DNA from: a bacterium
GTDB lineage: Bacteria > Joyebacterota > Joyebacteria > Joyebacterales > Joyebacteraceae
Assembly: GCA_025774935.1 (NCBI GenBank)
Contig: JALGZK010000011.1
Coordinates: 3,412 to 67,411 of the forward strand
Direction of reading: 5' to 3'
DNA: 64,000 nt
Shown: positions 63,805 through 64,000 of the stretch, one piece after another
Numbering within the stretch: the first letter of the stretch is position 1
Layout: every line of letters begins with the position of its first letter
Notes under the pieces: generated by a model
Database searches by the model: none
What the model was told of the DNA's origin: nothing
Seen by the model: the letters and a program-made list of their open reading frames with translations, nothing else
Program-made: the position numbers and the translations under genes

Positions 63805-64000
63805 CGAGGACGCATCCGAGGGAAGGCGGTCGAGCGACCAGATGGACGCGCAACGGACGAACGCTCGCCGGGCTCGCGGTCGCGGCGCTCGCCGTGGCTG
63901 CGGCACTCGCGGGTGGCGGCTGCGGTGGCGAGGAGATCCCTGCCAAGCTCGTGATCATCGGCGTCGACGGGATGGACTGGAAGCTCGCCGACCCGCTCAT
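63801..64000 (+). CDS. Phosphodiesterase/nucleotide pyrophosphatase-like lipoprotein (3' partial)
   Basis: ATG 63801 overlaps the glyS stop by 4 nt, with GGGAGG upstream. A basic N-terminus, a hydrophobic stretch (LAGLAVAALAVAAALAGG) and a Cys suggest a lipoprotein. It is followed by KLVIIGVDGMDWKLADPL, the metal-binding start of type I phosphodiesterase/nucleotide pyrophosphatase domains. It runs off the window. Confidence 0.7.
   Translation, partial: MTRTHPREGGRATRWTRNGRTLAGLAVAALAVAAALAGGGCGGEEIPAKLVIIGVDGMDWKLADPL

Overview
This is 64 kb of GC-rich chromosomal DNA from a Gram-negative bacterium, most likely an uncultured lineage of the FCB group (Eisenbacteria-, Krumholzibacteria- or Latescibacteria-like). 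The main evidence is a set of secreted proteins ending in the type IX-secretion/FlgD-Ig-like sorting domain (N-x-PNPFNP ... S-G-x-Y motifs), a dockerin-like C-terminus, long tail-fibre-like repeat proteins and several lipoproteins. The phylum is an inference; no rRNA, tRNA or CRISPR array was found. Many promoters are of the plain sigma-70 type (TTGNNN, 17-18 bp spacer, TANNNT).

Layout. 1-7.1 kb: end of an FG-GAP secreted protein, a dockerin-like protein, a CcdA/DsbD-like membrane protein with a Cys-rich partner, a GH53 lipoprotein, a DUF6498-type membrane protein and a rubredoxin-glutamate synthase-like fusion. 7.2-15.9 kb: a two-gene cassette present twice in tandem, each copy being a 174-aa type IX-sorted protein plus a fibre protein of over 1,000 aa. 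15.9-17.6 kb, minus strand: a TPR/TlpA-like lipoprotein whose frame is interrupted by one TGA exactly at the first Cys of the thioredoxin CxxC. It reads U-G-P-C, and a SECIS-like hairpin starts 10 nt after the TGA, so it is very probably a selenoprotein. 17.7-23.8 kb: housekeeping and repair genes (endonuclease V, zinc ribbon, HAD, acpS, nnrE/nnrD fusion, M20 hydrolase, thiL). 23.9-29.3 kb: a compact promoter/7-codon ORF/terminator unit before a gingipain-type protease, a structured gene-free stretch, an XRE regulator with a membrane partner, and a single-chain retropepsin-like protein. 29.4-33.3 kb, minus strand: an MBL hydrolase, an archaeal-type ThrRS, and an ECF S-component coupled to an FmdE-like protein. 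33.4-36.4 kb: a GT-C glycosyltransferase and a CHRD protein.

36.4-44.5 kb: a tightly coupled hypF-C-D-E-A-B [NiFe]-hydrogenase maturation operon runs straight into resB-ccsA (system II cytochrome c maturation). 44.5-50 kb: vanZ-like, hisS, aspS and a membrane phosphatase/sulfatase-superfamily protein. 50.2-51.5 kb: a two-gene envelope lipoprotein operon (coiled coil, LysM). 51.5-64 kb: a conserved run phoH, 7TM-HD c-di-AMP phosphodiesterase, ybeY, two CNNM/CorC proteins, DUF502, mgtE, recO, glyQ, glyS and the start of a phosphodiesterase lipoprotein. glyS carries a frameshift and a 24-bp tandem duplication.

Connections. CcdA-like protein, TlpA-like selenoprotein, ResB and CcsA together supply the kinds of part needed for system II cytochrome c maturation, and the hyp operon implies a [NiFe] hydrogenase elsewhere. 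Rubredoxin, hydrogenase maturation and selenium use suggest anaerobic or microaerophilic redox metabolism. All calls come from reading the sequence; no database search was run.
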